Shown here: positions 20,525 to 28,706 of the stretch, one piece after another | Layout of the letters: the number at the start of each line of letters is the position of its first letter | How positions within the stretch are numbered: the stretch's first letter is position 1 | From: Rhodospirillales bacterium 24-66-33 | GTDB taxonomy: Bacteria; Pseudomonadota; Alphaproteobacteria; Reyranellales; Reyranellaceae | Assembly: GCA_002281855.1 (NCBI GenBank) | Contig: NCHQ01000002.1 | Location: 124,001-188,000 of the forward strand | Direction: 5' to 3' | DNA: 64,000 nt | Position numbers and translations under genes: made by a program | The notes under the pieces: model-generated | What the model was told of the DNA's origin: nothing | The model's input: only the letters and a program-made list of their open reading frames with translations | Database searches by the model: none

Positions 20525-21490
20525 ATGCTTGATCGGCGATCCCTCGTCACATTGCTCGCCGCGTCGAGCATCGCGCCCCAGGCCCTCGCGCAAACGTGGC
20601 CGGCCAAGCCCATCCGTATCATCGTGCCGTTCCCGGCCGGTCAGGCGACCGACATCCTGGCGCGCATGATGGCAGAGCAGCTGACGAAGGCGCTGGGCCA
20701 GCAGGTGATCGTGGAGAACCGGCCCGGCGCGGGTGGGCAGATCGGCGCCGATGTCGCCGCCAAGGCGACGCCCGACGGCTACACGCTGCTGATGGTGACG
20801 ATCTCCACCCATGGGATCGGCCCGGCGCTCTATCCCAAGCTGCCCTACGACCCACAGAAGGATTTCGCGCCGATCGCCAATATCGGCCTGACGCCGCAGG
20901 TACTGATGACCAGCCTCAAGAGCGGCATCGGCTCAGTCTCCGATCTCGTCGCCAAGGCCAAGGCGGGCGCCGATCTCAACTACGGCTCCTCCGGCAACGG
21001 TTCGGCCAGCCATCTCGCCGTCGAGATGCTGAAGAACGCCGCCGGCATCAAGCTTACGCACGTGCCGTTCAAGGGCAATGCCGACGCCCAGCTCGCGCTG
21101 CAGAGCGGCGACATCCAACTCCTGTCCGATGCCGTGCCGGGCGCGGTCGGACCGGTGAGGTCCGGAAAGGTGAAGGCGATCGGCATCGCCGACGAGCGCC
21201 GCTCGCCGTTCCTGCCCGATGTGCCGACGGTTGCCGAGCAAGGCATCTACGGCGTCGTCGCCGTCGGCTGGATCGGCCTCTCCGCGCCCGCGAAGACGCC
21301 CGAGCTGATCCTCGACAAGCTCAGTGCCGAGGTGATGCGCATGCTCAAGGATCCCGCGGTGCTGGAGAAGATGAAGAGCCTGTCCTTCGTTCCCGCCAAG
21401 GAATCGCGTCAGGAGTTCGAGGCCTATATCGCCATCGAGAACACCAAATGGCGCAAGATCATCCAGGATGCCGGCGTGAAGATCGAATGA
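20525..21490 (+). CDS. Bug/TctC-family extracytoplasmic solute receptor
   Basis: The protein has 321 residues with an export signal starting MLDRRSLVTLLAASSIAPQA (twin Arg, cut after ALAQ). The mature start TWPAKPIRIIVPFPAGQATD is the Bug signature, and GSSGNGSASHLAVE is the conserved ligand-binding loop. It is a periplasmic organic-acid receptor; no TctAB permease is nearby. The frame runs 25 codons further upstream to 20450, but that peptide is encoded entirely by the palindromic repeat, so I start at ATG 20525. Placement between trpG and trpD suggests insertion into the trp cluster. Confidence 0.9.
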   Translation: MLDRRSLVTLLAASSIAPQALAQTWPAKPIRIIVPFPAGQATDILARMMAEQLTKALGQQVIVENRPGAGGQIGADVAAKATPDGYTLLMVTISTHGIGPALYPKLPYDPQKDFAPIANIGLTPQVLMTSLKSGIGSVSDLVAKAKAGADLNYGSSGNGSASHLAVEMLKNAAGIKLTHVPFKGNADAQLALQSGDIQLLSDAVPGAVGPVRSGKVKAIGIADERRSPFLPDVPTVAEQGIYGVVAVGWIGLSAPAKTPELILDKLSAEVMRMLKDPAVLEKMKSLSFVPAKESRQEFEAYIAIENTKWRKIIQDAGVKIE

Positions 21491-21511
21491 TGCTGGGGGC
21501 GCGCCACTGCC

Positions 21512-23032
21512 CTATTCCAGCACCGCGTGTCCCGCGCCGCCCTGCCCCTTCGCCTTGCGCAGCAGCAGGATCAGCGGCAGCGCCAGCAAGGCCACCATCA
21601 TCATCAGCTTGAAGTCGTTGGCATAGGCGATGACAGCGGCCTGCTTGGTCACCTCGGCGTTGAGGGCGGCGCGGCCCAGCGTGGTCGCCATGTTCCAGAA
21701 CTGCAACGGCCCCGCTTGGCCCAGCGCGTCGTTGAACGGCGTCACCTGGCCCGCCAGCTCGGCATGGACGAGCTGCGTGTTGCGGGTCAGCAGGAAGATC
21801 ACCATCGAGATGCCGATGCTCGAGCCGATGTTGCGCATCAGGCTGTAGAGCGCCGTGCCCTGGGTGCGCAGATGGCCCGGCAGGGTCGCGAAGGTGATGG
21901 TCGAGAGCGGCACGAACATGAAACCCAGCCCCATGCCCTGCAGGACACCGGTGCGGATCAACGTCCATTCCGACACGTTGGGCGTGAAGCCCGTCATTTC
22001 CCAAAGCACCGCCGCGGTGATCAGCAGGCCGGCCGCCAGCAGCAGCCGCGGATCGACCCTGTTGATGATACGGCCAACGATCATCATGGCCAGCATCGTG
22101 CCGACGCCGCGCGGCGCCAGGATCAGGCCGGCAGTGACCACCGGATAGCCCATCAGGTTCTGCAGGTAGGGCGTGATCAGCGCCAGCGAGGCCAGCAGGA
22201 TGATGCCGACCACGAAGATGAAGCACAGCCCGACCGAGAGATTGCGGTCCCTGAAGATGGATGGATCGATGAAGGGCTGCTTCACCGTGAAGGTCTGGAC
22301 GAGGAACAGGTAGAAGGCGAGCGCCGCCAGCACGGCTTCGACCACGATCTCGGTCGAGGAGAACCAGTCGATCTGCTCGCCGCGGTCTAGCATCATCTGG
22401 AACGAGCCGATGGCGAGGCTGAGCATCAGGAAGCCGAACCAGTCGAATGAATCGCGGCGAGTCTTCGTCTCCTCGAGATAGGCCGAGAGGCCGAGGAAGG
22501 TGACGAGGCCGATCGGCACGTTGATGTAGAAGACCCAGCGCCAGTTGTAGGCCTCGGTCAGCCAGCCGCCGAGTGTCGGACCGAGGATGGGGCCCACCAT
22601 GACGCCCATGCCCCACAGCGCCATCGCCGAGCCGTGCTTCTCCTTGGGGTAGGAATCGAGCAGTACTGCCTGCGACAGCGGCACCAAAGAGGCGCCGAAC
22701 AGGCCCTGCAGCAGGCGGAAGGCCACCATCTCCGGCAGCGAGGTGGCGATGCCACACAGGACCGAGGCGCCGGTGAATCCGGCGACCGCGATCTGGAACA
22801 GCCGCTTGCGGCCGAGCCGCGCCTCTAGGAAGCCGGTCACCGGCGTCGCGATGGCCGCCGCCACGATGTAGGAGGTCAGCACCCAGTTGATCTGGTCGGT
22901 CGTCGCCGACAGCGAGCCCTGCATGTAGGGCAGCGCCACGTTGGCGATGGTCGTGTCCAGCGCCTGCATGATCGTCGCCAGCATGACGCAGAGCGTCAGC
23001 GGCACGATGTGCCTGGGGGCGCTGCCAGCCAT
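21512..23032 (-). CDS. emrB: DHA2-family multidrug efflux MFS transporter (EmrB-like)
   Basis: The protein has 506 residues with about 14 hydrophobic segments, the DHA2 topology. LGPTLGGWLTEAYNWRWVFY is the antiporter motif C and following loop; EARLGRKRLF carries the motif A positive cluster. It would export hydrophobic drugs by proton antiport, working with the membrane fusion protein encoded 2 bp upstream and an outer-membrane TolC elsewhere. It is the last gene of the marR-emrA-emrB unit and convergent with the Bug receptor gene. Symbol is by family resemblance. Confidence 0.9.
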   Translation of the reverse strand: MAGSAPRHIVPLTLCVMLATIMQALDTTIANVALPYMQGSLSATTDQINWVLTSYIVAAAIATPVTGFLEARLGRKRLFQIAVAGFTGASVLCGIATSLPEMVAFRLLQGLFGASLVPLSQAVLLDSYPKEKHGSAMALWGMGVMVGPILGPTLGGWLTEAYNWRWVFYINVPIGLVTFLGLSAYLEETKTRRDSFDWFGFLMLSLAIGSFQMMLDRGEQIDWFSSTEIVVEAVLAALAFYLFLVQTFTVKQPFIDPSIFRDRNLSVGLCFIFVVGIILLASLALITPYLQNLMGYPVVTAGLILAPRGVGTMLAMMIVGRIINRVDPRLLLAAGLLITAAVLWEMTGFTPNVSEWTLIRTGVLQGMGLGFMFVPLSTITFATLPGHLRTQGTALYSLMRNIGSSIGISMVIFLLTRNTQLVHAELAGQVTPFNDALGQAGPLQFWNMATTLGRAALNAEVTKQAAVIAYANDFKLMMMVALLALPLILLLRKAKGQGGAGHAVLE

Positions 23033-23034
23033 GA

Positions 23035-24219
23035 TCAGAATCCGCTGAACAGGTCGCGGAACTGGCGATGATGGCCGGTGTCGATTTCAACGTAGGCGCT
23101 CATGCCGGTGCGCAGCGGCGGCGCGCCCTCCGGCATTTCGACACCGAGGCGGATCGGCACGCGCTGCACGACCTTCACCCAGTTGCCGGTCGCGTTCTGG
23201 GCCGGCAGCACGGAAAATTCCGCGCCCGTCGCCGGTGCGAGGCTGGTCACGGTCGCCTGCCATTCGCGGCCGGGATAGGCGTCGATCGAGACGGTCGCCT
23301 TGTCGCCGGGCTTGAGGTTCGCGAGGTCGGACTCCTTCGGATTGGCCTCGACCCAGACATCGGCCGTAGAGACGAGGCTGAAGGCCGGCTGCGCCGCGGG
23401 CAGGTATTCACCGGGCAGCAGCGCATCGACGTTAGTGACGATGCCGGGCATCGGCGCCACGACCGTCGTGCGATTGAGGTCGCGCCGCGCCCTGTCGACC
23501 TGCGCCTTGGCCGCGAGATAGTTGGCGTTCTGCTCGATCGGGGCGTCGGCCCGGCCACCGAGCTGCGCCAGGGTCGCCTCGGCATCGCTCTGCGCCACCA
23601 GCAGCCGCTCGCGCGCCGTGTCGAGGTCGCGCTTGGCCTGGTCGTAGGTCGCCTGGGCCGAGACCCCTCGCTTCAGGAGATCCTGCTGGCGCTGGGCATT
23701 GGTCTCGAAGAAGCCGATGTCGGTCCTGGCCTGCTCGATCTGGGCGAGCTTCTGGCGATAGGTCGCCTGCTGCGTCACGATCTGGTTGCGCACGGTCCCG
23801 AGATTGGCCTCGGCCCCCGCCAGCGCAATCCTGAACGGCTCCTGGTCCAGGGTGAACAGGACCTGGCCCTTCTCCACTCTCTGGCTTTCATGCACGGCGA
23901 CATTGGCCACAATGCCGGAAACGTCGGTGGCCACGGTGAGCTTGCCCGCATGGACATAGGCGTTGTCGGTCGAGACGTAGCGGCCGCCGGTCATGTAAGC
24001 GAACAGGCTTCCGGCCAGGACGATGGCGGGTCCCAGGACGAGCAGGATGCGGCGCAGGTTCCGGGGCTTGCGCGCCGAACCGGTCTTTTCCGCGGGCTTC
24101 CCAGCCACGTCGAAGCGCTTCAGCAGCGTCTCGGCCGCGACCTGGTCGGCGTCGTTGGCGACCGGCGCCGGGGTCGTGACCTCGTCGGCGCTGCGACGGA
24201 AGGAACTCCTGTCAGCCAT
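23035..24219 (-). CDS. emrA: HlyD/EmrA-family membrane fusion protein
   Basis: The protein has 394 residues. A single membrane segment lies at about 55-75 (ILLVLGPAIVLAGSLFAYMTG). A lipoyl-like half follows (VSTDNAYVHAGKLTVATDVSG), then a long coiled-coil hairpin (about 120-220, rich in Q, A and R) and a beta-barrel part with MPGIVTNVDALLPGEYL. It spans the periplasm and links the EmrB pump to TolC. The start ATG at 24219 overlaps the marR stop by 8 bp, so translation is probably coupled. Confidence 0.9.
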   Translation of the reverse strand: MADRSSFRRSADEVTTPAPVANDADQVAAETLLKRFDVAGKPAEKTGSARKPRNLRRILLVLGPAIVLAGSLFAYMTGGRYVSTDNAYVHAGKLTVATDVSGIVANVAVHESQRVEKGQVLFTLDQEPFRIALAGAEANLGTVRNQIVTQQATYRQKLAQIEQARTDIGFFETNAQRQQDLLKRGVSAQATYDQAKRDLDTARERLLVAQSDAEATLAQLGGRADAPIEQNANYLAAKAQVDRARRDLNRTTVVAPMPGIVTNVDALLPGEYLPAAQPAFSLVSTADVWVEANPKESDLANLKPGDKATVSIDAYPGREWQATVTSLAPATGAEFSVLPAQNATGNWVKVVQRVPIRLGVEMPEGAPPLRTGMSAYVEIDTGHHRQFRDLFSGF

Positions 24220-24679
24220 TGCTCGTACTCCTCTCGGCCGCCGCCGGCGCAGCCTTGGCCAGAAGATTGGCCTTCATGCTCGACAGCAGGGCAAACAAAC
24301 GATCGCGGTCTTCCTCGGCGACGCCTTCCAACGCCTCCCCGCGGGTCGCGGCGCCTATGGTGAAAATGTCGGCCAGCAACGGGTGGGCCTTGTCGGTCAG
24401 GTAGAGCTGGCGGATGCGCCGGTCGGTCGCGTGCGCGCGGCGCTCCACGAAGCCCGCCTCCTCCAGCCGGTCGAGCAGCCGGGTCAGGGTGATCGGCTCG
24501 ACTTCGAGAATGTCCGCCAATCCGCTTTGCTGAATGCCCTCGTTGCGCGCGAGATGCGCCAGGACCTGACACTGCGAGCGCGTCAGACCGAGGCCGCGCG
24601 CATTCTGCTCGAACCGCTTGCGCATCAGGCGCGCCACGTCGTGCAGGAGGAATCCAAGATTTCGTTCGGGAAGTTCCAT
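24212..24679 (-). CDS. MarR-family transcriptional regulator
   Basis: The protein has 155 residues. It has the MarR winged helix, with the recognition helix in QQSGLADILEVEPITLTRLLDRLEEAGFVER and the wing in RRAHATDRRIRQLYLTDKA. It is the first gene of the efflux operon, so the simplest role is a drug-relieved repressor of its own operon. Repeated TAAGC half-sites lie 12-40 bp upstream of its ATG at 24679. The family is mostly dimeric and binds phenolic or lipophilic ligands; the inducer is not predictable. Confidence 0.9.
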   Translation of the reverse strand: MELPERNLGFLLHDVARLMRKRFEQNARGLGLTRSQCQVLAHLARNEGIQQSGLADILEVEPITLTRLLDRLEEAGFVERRAHATDRRIRQLYLTDKAHPLLADIFTIGAATRGEALEGVAEEDRDRLFALLSSMKANLLAKAAPAAAERSTSNG

Positions 24680-24690
24680 GGGCCCACCTC

Positions 24691-24730
24691 TTAAGCTTCC
24701 TTAAGCTAAGCTTGCTTACTAATTCGGCAA
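24691..24730 (-). promoter_or_regulatory. marR operon promoter with repeated TAAGC half-sites
   Basis: TAAGC-7 nt-GCTTA (24702-24718) is a MarR-size dyad; a further TTAAGCTT (24691-24698) repeats the half-site. On the minus strand TTGCCG (24730-24725) and TAGCTT (24708-24703), 16 bp apart, could be -35 and -10, so a bound repressor would cover the promoter. The assignment is visual and tentative. Confidence 0.4.
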
Positions 24731-24773
24731 GGGCCGCCGTCAGAGAAATTCCATACCTCAAAAAAGGATTTAT

Positions 24774-24797
24774 AAATCAGCCACTTCTGGCTGATTT
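24774..24797 (-). terminator. hairpin terminator after the HMA gene
   Basis: AAATCAGCCA (24774-24783), a CTTC loop and TGGCTGATTT (24788-24797) form a perfect 10-bp stem. On the minus strand it is followed by an AT-rich tail (ATAAATCC). It lies 19 bp past the small metal-binding protein gene and shields the marR promoter region. Confidence 0.55.
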
Positions 24798-24815
24798 CTC
24801 ATGTGGCTTAGGGCG

Positions 24816-25016
24816 CTAGGGAGCGATTCCGAAGCCCGCGCGCTGGACCGCCTTGGTAATCGCCGCGACGTCCGCGCCCTCGGGAAGACGCATCTCCCCG
24901 CTCTTGAGGTCGACGGAGAGAGGCGCGGTACCCGCGCCGGTGGCGGCACGGGTGACGGCCTTTACGCAGCCGTCGCAATCCATGCCGGTGACCTTGAGGA
25001 TGAGTTCTTGAGCCAT
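24816..25016 (-). CDS. heavy-metal-associated (HMA) domain protein, CopZ-like
   Basis: The 66-residue protein is a single HMA domain: LILKVTGMDCDGCVKAVTRA has the metal-binding MxCxxC motif with Cys14 and Cys17. Such proteins are cytoplasmic Cu(I) or similar soft-metal chaperones, or relics of P-type ATPase N-domains. No copA, cueR or other metal gene is nearby, so the partner is unknown. The ATG at 25016 is preferred over 25052 because the domain begins there. It is divergent from trpD, 59 bp away. Confidence 0.82.
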   Translation of the reverse strand: MAQELILKVTGMDCDGCVKAVTRAATGAGTAPLSVDLKSGEMRLPEGADVAAITKAVQRAGFGIAP

Positions 25017-25075
25017 GTGATATAGCTTCGCGCCGGCCGGTCGAGCCGGCAAGAGGCAAAAGCGCGGGGTTCTGG

Positions 25076-26101
25076 GTGAGCGGCGACATCGACGATTTTC
25101 GCGGCCTTCTGGCCAAGGTGGGCAACGGCGAGACCCTGGGTATCGACGAGGCGGAACGCGCCTTCGACATCATGACCTCGGGCGACGCGACGCCGGCCCA
25201 GATGGGCGCCTTCCTGATGGGCCTGAAGGTCCGCGGCGAGACGGCCGAGGAGCTGGCCGGCGGCTCACGGGCCCTCAGGGCCAAGGTGCTCCGGGTCAAG
25301 GCGCCCGAGGGCACCATCGACATCGTAGGTACCGGCGGCGACCATCACGGCACCTACAACGTCTCCTCCTGCTCGGCCTTCGTCGTCGCGGGCGCCGGCA
25401 TTCCGGTGGCCAAGCACGGCAACCGCGCCTTCACCTCCAAGTCCGGCGCCGCCGATGTGCTGTCGGCGCTCGGCATCGGCCTCGAAGTGCCCATCGAGAA
25501 ACTCGAGCAGGCGCTGGTCGAAGCCAAGGTCTGTTTCCTCATGGCCCCCCGCCATCACAGCGCCATGCGCAACGTGGCAGGCCCCCGGGTCGAGCTGGCG
25601 CCGTCGCGCACCATCTTCAATCTGCTCGGCCCGATGTCGAACCCCGCTCTGGTGACGCGCCAGCTCGTGGGCGTGTTCGACCGCCGCTGGCTGAAGCCGG
25701 TGGCACAGGCGCTGGGCCAGCTCGGGCTGGAGCGCGCGCTTGTCGTCAACGGCCAGGACGGCATGGACGAGCTCACCACCACGACCAAGAGCTGGGCCGC
25801 CTCGCTGGAGAACGGCCAGGTGACCGAGATCGAGATCGCGCCGGAGGAGATCGGCGTGAAGCGCGCCACACTCGACGAGCTCAAGGGCGGTGACGCGGCG
25901 CATAATGCCGAGGCGATCCACGCGCTGCTGGGCGGCGCGAAGAACGCCTTCCGCGACATCGTCCTGTTGAACAGCGCCGCCGCGATCATGGTCGCAGGCA
26001 AGGCGAAGGATCTGAAGGAAGGCGCGGCCATGGCCGCCCAGTCGATCGACAGCGGCAAGGCCAAGGACGCGCTGGCGACATTGAAGAGGATTTGCGCATG
26101 A
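25076..26101 (+). CDS. trpD: anthranilate phosphoribosyltransferase
   Basis: The protein has 341 residues. GTGGDHHGTYNVSS is the diphosphate-binding GTGGD loop, and KHGNRAFTSKSGAADVL carries the KHGN-S segment that binds anthranilate and ribose. It transfers the phosphoribosyl group of PRPP to anthranilate, the second committed step of tryptophan synthesis. The start is GTG at 25076; the nearest purine-rich site is AAGAGGC about 17 bp upstream, so initiation is not strong on paper. The stop overlaps the trpC ATG. Confidence 0.95.
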   Translation: MSGDIDDFRGLLAKVGNGETLGIDEAERAFDIMTSGDATPAQMGAFLMGLKVRGETAEELAGGSRALRAKVLRVKAPEGTIDIVGTGGDHHGTYNVSSCSAFVVAGAGIPVAKHGNRAFTSKSGAADVLSALGIGLEVPIEKLEQALVEAKVCFLMAPRHHSAMRNVAGPRVELAPSRTIFNLLGPMSNPALVTRQLVGVFDRRWLKPVAQALGQLGLERALVVNGQDGMDELTTTTKSWAASLENGQVTEIEIAPEEIGVKRATLDELKGGDAAHNAEAIHALLGGAKNAFRDIVLLNSAAAIMVAGKAKDLKEGAAMAAQSIDSGKAKDALATLKRICA

Positions 26102-26898
26102 GCGACACGCTCGACAGGATCGTTGCCGACAAGAGGCGCCATGTGGCCGGGCGCATGTCGCAACGCTCGCTCAGGGTCATCGAGAACCTGGCCCGTGACA
26201 CCGATTCGCCGCGCGGCTTCGCCAAGGCGCTCAAGGCCACGATCGCGGATGGCCGCTACGGCCTGATCGCCGAGATCAAGAAGGCCTCGCCCAGCAAGGG
26301 CCTGATCCGCGAGGATTTCGACCCGCCTTCCCTCGCCCGGTCCTATGAGCGCGGCGGCGCCACCTGCCTGTCGATCCTGACCGACCAGCCCTACTTCCAG
26401 GGCAAGGACGAGTACCTGACCCAGGCACGCGGGGCGGTGAAGCTGCCGGTCCTGCGCAAGGATTTCATGATCGATCCCTATCAGGTGCCGGAGGCGCGTG
26501 CGCTGGGTGCCGACTGCATCCTGCTCATCATGGCCTGCCTCGACGACGCGATGGCCGCCGAACTGGCGAAGCTGGCGCACAAATGGGGCATGGACGTTCT
26601 GGTCGAGGTGCATGACGCGCCCGAGCTCGAACGCGCGCTGCAGGTCGATGCCGACCTGATCGGCGTCAACAACCGCAACCTCAAGACGCTCGCCGTCGAT
26701 CTCGCCACGACCGAGAAGCTGGCGCCGCTGGTGCCGAAGGACCGCGTGCTGGTGGCCGAGAGCGGCCTGGGCTCCCCGGCCGATCTCGCGCGCATGGCCA
26801 GGGTCGGCGCCTCGGCGTTCCTGATCGGCGAGAGCTTCATGCGCAAGCCCGACGTCGAAGCGGCGGTGCGCGAGATGTTGGTGCGCGAGGCGGCATGA
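26098..26898 (+). CDS. trpC: indole-3-glycerol-phosphate synthase
   Basis: The 266-residue TIM barrel has the family signature [12 protein letters not shown] with the catalytic Lys, [20 protein letters not shown], and the phosphate site AESGLG. It closes the ring of the carboxyphenylamino-deoxyribulose phosphate to indole glycerol phosphate. No fused TrpF domain is present. Its ATG overlaps the trpD stop (ATGA at 26098-26101), as does its own end with moaC, so the three are co-transcribed. Confidence 0.95.
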   Translation: MSDTLDRIVADKRRHVAGRMSQRSLRVIENLARDTDSPRGFAKALKATIADGRYGLIAEIKKASPSKGLIREDFDPPSLARSYERGGATCLSILTDQPYFQGKDEYLTQARGAVKLPVLRKDFMIDPYQVPEARALGADCILLIMACLDDAMAAELAKLAHKWGMDVLVEVHDAPELERALQVDADLIGVNNRNLKTLAVDLATTEKLAPLVPKDRVLVAESGLGSPADLARMARVGASAFLIGESFMRKPDVEAAVREMLVREAA

Positions 26899-27398
26899 AG
26901 CGAGGCGGCACAAAGCCGAAGACTGGGGCGGCGCTCACCCATTTCGACGAGGGCGGCAATGCCCGCATGGTCGATGTCGGCGACAAGGAGATCACGGAGC
27001 GCATCGCCGTGGCCCGGGCCAGCGTCACCATGCAGGCCGCCACCCTGAAGCTGATCCGCGACAAGAAGGCCAAGAAGGGCGACGTGCTGGCGGTGGCACA
27101 GCTCGCCGGCATCATGGCGGCCAAGAAGACGCCGGACCTGATCCCGCTCTGCCATCCGCTGGCGCTGTCGTCGGTCGACGTGACGCTGTCGCTCGACGCG
27201 AAACGCAAGGCGGTCGACATCGAGGCGACCTGCAAGCTGAAGGGCCGCACCGGCGTCGAGATGGAAGCGCTGACCGCCGCCTCGGTCGCCGCCCTCACCG
27301 TCTACGACATGTGCAAGGCGGTCGATCGCGGCATGGTGATCTCCGACGTGAAGCTCATTCACAAGTCCGGCGGCAAGTCGGGCACGTGGGATGCCTGA
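26895..27398 (+). CDS. moaC: cyclic pyranopterin monophosphate synthase
   Basis: The protein has 167 residues. [18 protein letters not shown], the active-site segment [15 protein letters not shown] and [20 protein letters not shown] are conserved MoaC blocks. It rearranges the MoaA product to cyclic pyranopterin monophosphate, the first molybdenum cofactor intermediate, and normally works as a hexamer. It overlaps trpC by ATGA; the trpC-moaC-moeA linkage is a usual alphaproteobacterial arrangement. Confidence 0.95.
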   Translation: MKRGGTKPKTGAALTHFDEGGNARMVDVGDKEITERIAVARASVTMQAATLKLIRDKKAKKGDVLAVAQLAGIMAAKKTPDLIPLCHPLALSSVDVTLSLDAKRKAVDIEATCKLKGRTGVEMEALTAASVAALTVYDMCKAVDRGMVISDVKLIHKSGGKSGTWDA

Positions 27399-27402
27399 CG
27401 CT

Positions 27403-27482
27403 CCTGGGAGCGCGCAACTCCAGTTGCGCTCGTGTCTTTCCCTCTCGACGATGGTTTGAGCGCCACTGGAGTGGCGCGCTCC
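27403..27482. repeat. paired inverted hairpin repeat, family C
   Basis: Two 25-bp units lie in inverted orientation: GGAGCGCGCAACTCCAGTTG... (27407-27431) and GAGCGCCACTGGAGTGGCGC... (27458-27482). Each folds alone as an 8-bp hairpin, and they also pair with one another. They differ at two positions (A and T in the first, C and G in the second) that pair within each hairpin. The element fills the moaC-moeA gap. Confidence 0.75.
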
Positions 27483-27494
27483 AATGAGGCGTCA

Positions 27495-28706
27495 ATGCTG
27501 ACCGTTCGTGAAGCCCATGCGCGCGTGATCGCGGCCTTCTCTCCGCTACCGTCGGAAATCGTGTCCGTCGCCGAAGCGGCAGGGCGCGTGCTCGCGGTCT
27601 CGCCCCAGGCGCGGCTGACGCAACCGCCCACGGATCTCTCGGCGATGGACGGCTATGCCGTGCGCGCGGCCGACGTGCCGGGCGCGCCGGCGACGCTCAC
27701 GCTCGTGGGCCAGGCGCCGGCCGGCGGATCTTACGATCAGGCGCTGAAGCCCGGCGAGGCCGTGCGCATCTTCACCGGCGGCCCGCTGCCGATGGGCGCC
27801 GATTCGATCGTGATCCAGGAGGACACGAGAGCCGACGGCACGAGGATCACCATCCTCGAAGCGCCGCGCCTGGGCCGGCACGTCCGCAAGGCCGGACTCG
27901 ATTTCTCGTTGGGCGCTACGCCGCTCGCGGTGGGCCGCACGCTGACGACGCGCGACCTCGCTTTGGCTGCCGCCATGAACCACCCGTGGCTCTCGGTCCG
28001 TCGCAAACCCCGGGTCGCCATCCTTTCGACCGGCGACGAGCTCGTGATGCCGGGCGAGCCGGTCGGCCGCAATCAGATCGTCTCCTCGTCCGGCATTGCG
28101 GTCGCCGCCCTCGTGCGCGGCTGGGGCGGCGAGCCCACGCTGTTCGACATTGCCCGCGACGACGCCCGGCTGATCGAGAGCTGCATCGAGGCCGGCGCGC
28201 AGCACGACCTGCTGATCACGCTCGGCGGCGCCTCGGTCGGCGACCACGATCTGGTGCAGGGCGCGCTCAAGGCCCAGGGCTTCGACATGGGATTCTGGAA
28301 GATCGCCATGCGCCCCGGCAAGCCGCTGATGTTCGCCGCCCGCGATCGCGCCCGCGTGCTGGGCCTGCCGGGCAACCCCGTCTCGACCATGGTCTGCGCG
28401 CTCCTGTTCCTGAAGCCCGCGATGGAGCGGATGCTGGGCCAGCCGGGCGATCTCGTGCGGACCCAGCCCGCCCGCCTCGCCGTCGATGTGAAGCAGAACG
28501 ATCAGCGCGAGGACTATGTCCGCTCAACCCTCGGCCACGCCGCCGACGGATCGCTCACCGTCACGCCGCATGCGGTGCAGGACAGTTCGATGCTCTCGGT
28601 GCTGGCGGCGTGCGACGCCTTCCTCGTGCGGCCGGCCCACGATCCGGCCCGCAAGGAAGGTGACGCCGTGCGCGTGGTCGACCTGCGGACGCTCCAACCC
28701 TTCTAG
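27495..28706 (+). CDS. moeA: molybdopterin molybdenumtransferase
   Basis: The protein has 403 residues. SAMDGYAVRAADV, IFTGGPLPMGADSIV, ILSTGDELVMPGEP and GLPGNPVSTMVCALLF are standard MoeA blocks covering its four domains. It inserts molybdate into adenylylated molybdopterin. The start ATG at 27495 gives the usual MLTVREAHARVI opening; the frame extends to 27432, but those codons lie in the palindromic repeat. The stop TAG overlaps the GTG of the methyltransferase gene. Confidence 0.94.
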   Translation: MLTVREAHARVIAAFSPLPSEIVSVAEAAGRVLAVSPQARLTQPPTDLSAMDGYAVRAADVPGAPATLTLVGQAPAGGSYDQALKPGEAVRIFTGGPLPMGADSIVIQEDTRADGTRITILEAPRLGRHVRKAGLDFSLGATPLAVGRTLTTRDLALAAAMNHPWLSVRRKPRVAILSTGDELVMPGEPVGRNQIVSSSGIAVAALVRGWGGEPTLFDIARDDARLIESCIEAGAQHDLLITLGGASVGDHDLVQGALKAQGFDMGFWKIAMRPGKPLMFAARDRARVLGLPGNPVSTMVCALLFLKPAMERMLGQPGDLVRTQPARLAVDVKQNDQREDYVRSTLGHAADGSLTVTPHAVQDSSMLSVLAACDAFLVRPAHDPARKEGDAVRVVDLRTLQPF

